A DNA stretch of 6,917 nt from CAVXYC01 sp046154735. Its GTDB lineage: Bacteria; Chloroflexota; UBA6077; JACCZL01. A program made the translations under genes and the position numbers. Below are positions 6,796 to 6,917 of the stretch, in pieces. Position 1 is the first letter of the stretch; each line of letters opens with the position of its first letter. Below the pieces are notes generated by a model. That model was not told the origin of the DNA, did not search any database, and saw nothing but the letters and a program-made list of their open reading frames with translations. The stretch lies in NCBI GenBank assembly GCA_046154735.1, contig JBJXFJ010000559.1:1-6917 (forward strand). The letters are read 5' to 3'.

Positions 6796-6917
6796 TCATG
6801 CCGCGAGCACCGGATATTTGACGAGCGACGCGGTGGGGTCCTTTGGATCAAAGGCGATGTTATCTACCTGCGGAGTGATCATCTTCATATCGTCATCGGG
6901 GATGGGCAGACTCATGT
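6796..6917 (-). CDS. nrtA: C-terminal end of the nitrate-binding protein NrtA (partial)
   Basis: Only the last 39 codons and the TGA stop (6798-6796) are present; the gene continues beyond the right edge. The tail reads MSLPIPDDDMKMITPQVDNI followed by AFDPKDPTASL and ends KYPVLAA. The pattern of a Thr-Pro, a short stretch and then F-D-P-x-D-P resembles the C-termini of NrtA/CmpA-type solute-binding proteins, and the position just before nrtB is where nrtA is expected. In the family this is an exported or lipid-anchored nitrate receptor that hands substrate to NrtB. The ligand pocket and any signal peptide are outside the window. The assignment rests mostly on context. The methionine at 6915 is internal, not a start. 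Confidence 0.7.
   Translation of the reverse strand, partial: MSLPIPDDDMKMITPQVDNIAFDPKDPTASLVKYPVLAA

Noticed and set aside
6788..6800. Symmetric AGCCCGGGGCT just after the nrtA stop
   Set aside because: The arms are separated by a single base, so it cannot form a proper RNA hairpin, and a GC-rich palindrome of this size is common by chance.

Overview
The window holds most of an assimilatory nitrate operon, read entirely from the minus strand (right to left in these coordinates). The transcription order is: the 3' end of the nitrate-binding protein gene (nrtA), an ABC permease gene (nrtB), an ABC ATPase gene (nrtD-like), an NNP-family nitrate/nitrite MFS transporter gene, a ferredoxin-type molybdenum nitrate reductase gene (narB/nasA type), and a siroheme nitrite reductase gene (nirA) that runs off the left edge. 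I see no genes on the plus strand, no tRNA or rRNA, no mobile element and no CRISPR array.

Region by region: 6796-6917 is the last 39 codons of nrtA. 5892-6737 is nrtB, starting at a GTG behind a good Shine-Dalgarno. 5037-5888 is the ATPase, with 3 nt between the genes. 4819-5036 is the only sizeable non-coding stretch (218 nt). It carries several inverted repeats, including a perfect 10-bp one, and could be a leader or an operator region. 3565-4818 is the MFS transporter. 1326-3563 is the nitrate reductase, starting 1 nt after the transporter stop. 1-1329 is nirA, overlapping the nitrate reductase by 4 nt.

Together the products would import nitrate by two mechanistically different routes (ATP-driven NrtABD and a secondary NNP carrier), reduce it to nitrite with a Mo-bis-MGD/[4Fe-4S] enzyme, and reduce nitrite to ammonium with a siroheme/[4Fe-4S] enzyme. 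No NAD(P)H-binding reductase partner is visible, and the nitrate reductase has no C-terminal extra Fe-S domain. Ferredoxin or flavodoxin is therefore the likely electron donor for both steps.

The organism is a bacterium with fairly GC-rich DNA. The gene content recalls the cyanobacterial nrtABCD-narB-nirA set, but the order, the single short ATPase and the added MFS carrier differ from the classical cyanobacterial operon. A planctomycete or another non-cyanobacterial lineage is possible, but the sequence alone does not let me name it. Nothing here looks like a wholly new system. The most unexplained element is the structured intergenic region in front of the MFS transporter.
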